From Thermoanaerobaculia bacterium (lineage in GTDB: Bacteria > Acidobacteriota > Thermoanaerobaculia > Multivoradales > JAHEKO01): a stretch of DNA of 64,000 bases. The notes under the pieces are model-generated. The model saw nothing but the letters and a program-made list of their open reading frames with translations, was not told the origin of the DNA and did no database searches. This document shows positions 63,327-64,000 of this stretch, one piece after another; within the stretch, counting starts at the first letter, position 1, and every line of letters begins with the position of its first letter. Both the position numbers and the translations under genes were made by a program. The DNA lies in assembly GCA_947259925.1 (NCBI GenBank), contig CAMYOG010000057.1, positions 62,001-126,000 of the forward strand. The letters run 5' to 3'.

Positions 63327-64000
63327 CTACCGGGAGCGCGGGTCGAGCTGAGCACGCAAGCCGTCTCCGAGGAGGTGGAAGGAGATCACGGTGAGCGCGA
63401 TCGCCACCCCCGGGAAGGTGGCGACCCACCAGGCCGTGGTCAGGGCGTCGCTCCCCTGGGCGATCATGTTGCCCCAGGTCGGACTCGGTGTCGGCACGCC
63501 CAGGCCGAGGAACGAGAGGCTGGCCTCGACCAGGATGATGTCGCCCACCCGTAGGGCCGTGTAGGCGATCACCGGCGTCAGGGCGTTGGGCAGCAGATGC
63601 TGGAAGAAGATCCGCGTCGGCGCGGCGCCGACCGCATCGGCCGCGAGCACGAAGTCGCGCTGCTTGAGGCCGAGGATCTCCGCCCGGATCAGCCGCGCGG
63701 TTCCCATCCACCCCGTGCCACCGAGAATCAGGATGAGCACCGTGAAGCTGACGTCGAACATGGCAGCCAGCGCGATCGCGATGAACAGATGCGGGAACGC
63801 CATCAGGGCGTCGGTGAGTCTCATCAGGAGACTGTCGATGCCTCGCCCGGCTGTCGCCGCCACGCCGCCCACCAGAACGCCGAGAAAGAGTGCCAGGGCG
63901 GCTGCGACCAGCCCGATCCAGAGCGAGCTACGTGCTCCGTAGAGCAGGCGACTCAGGACGTCGCGGCCGAAGCGGTCGGTACCGAGCGGGAAGGATCGCG
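63327..64000 (-). CDS. peptide/nickel-type ABC transporter permease (DppC/OppC-like), 5' end off the window
   Basis: About 224 codons visible. The protein enters at the right edge with PLGTDRFGRDVLSRLLYGAR, the DppC hallmark, then helices and the EAA loop (VLAADAVGAAPTRIFFQHLLPNALTP), VEASLSFLGLGVPTPSPTWGNM and a last helix, ending GDGLRAQLDPRSR. Inner-membrane permease of a dipeptide/oligopeptide importer. The in-frame ATG at 63872 is internal, not the start. The remaining transporter genes lie outside the window. Confidence 0.92.
   Translation of the reverse strand, partial: RSFPLGTDRFGRDVLSRLLYGARSSLWIGLVAAALALFLGVLVGGVAATAGRGIDSLLMRLTDALMAFPHLFIAIALAAMFDVSFTVLILILGGTGWMGTARLIRAEILGLKQRDFVLAADAVGAAPTRIFFQHLLPNALTPVIAYTALRVGDIILVEASLSFLGLGVPTPSPTWGNMIAQGSDALTTAWWVATFPGVAIALTVISFHLLGDGLRAQLDPRSR

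Overview
The window is about 64 kb of GC-rich bacterial chromosome with densely packed genes on both strands. It looks like a free-living, didermic, respiring bacterium: outer-membrane barrels, twin-arginine and Sec signal peptides, a Rieske/cytochrome b complex with an 11-heme cytochrome c, PhoB/PhoR with a phosphate-type porin, and an NtrY-type kinase. Gene style (FG-GAP/TPR giant protein, DUF4390-NtrY pair, partner-switch module, RAYT-type REP hairpins) suggests an Acidobacteriota-like lineage. That placement is inference; no rRNA or marker phylogeny is available here.

Layout. 0-4.2 kb: a metal operon on the minus strand (two-domain multicopper oxidase, ZIP transporter, cupredoxin, outer-membrane barrel), divergent from a DtxR-type regulator. 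4.2-8.3 kb: a degenerate squalene/phytoene synthase-like protein, a nested REP hairpin, a histone-deacetylase-like enzyme, then a cell-wall amidase coupled to a MamK-like actin. 8.4-15.6 kb: ligA, a 1120-aa TPR/FG-GAP protein and a DUF2339-like membrane protein. 15.7-19.1 kb: Rieske, cytochrome b and 11-heme cytochrome c. 19.3-26.3 kb: polA, then a tight operon (yqeY-like, selB, CoA-binding protein, S1/P1 nuclease, small membrane protein) joined by ATGA overlaps. 26.3-33.2 kb: DUF4390, an NtrY-like kinase split by a frameshift or GTGA junction, smpB, a YbjN-like protein and uvrA, with REP sequences at the gene edges. 33.3-37.7 kb: a GAF-AAA+-Fis regulator, dyad sites and a sigma-54-type promoter, followed by a small membrane protein and an RsbW/STAS/PP2C partner-switch module. 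37.7-49.5 kb: a RAYT remnant, TldE-like protein, mtaB, a secreted TIM-barrel protein, a secreted amidohydrolase plus a secreted PIMT, rmuC, tRNA-Ala and an aminotransferase. 49.5-56.2 kb: a beta-CASP nuclease, a DUF883-type pair, a phosphoesterase and an M16 protease pair in a chain of NTGA overlaps, and an amidohydrolase. 56.3-64 kb: an ArsC-type protein, porin with Pho box, phoR, phoB, gcvT, gcvH, queA and a truncated peptide-type ABC permease.

Most notable signals: (1) a putative sigma-54-controlled partner-switch module with its regulator, operators and promoter all visible; (2) two related REP families (shared core cgg[g/t]gacagg[a/t]t), sometimes nested, which abut start codons and supply the stop codons of uvrA and queA, plus a 245-bp deletion derivative of a RAYT transposon; (3) consecutive CTGA overlaps implying CTG initiation of two enzymes whose catalytic or domain-defining N-termini lie upstream of any ATG/GTG/TTG; (4) a MamK-like actin outside an obvious magnetosome context; (5) a split NtrY; (6) a Rieske/cytochrome b complex carrying an undecaheme cytochrome.
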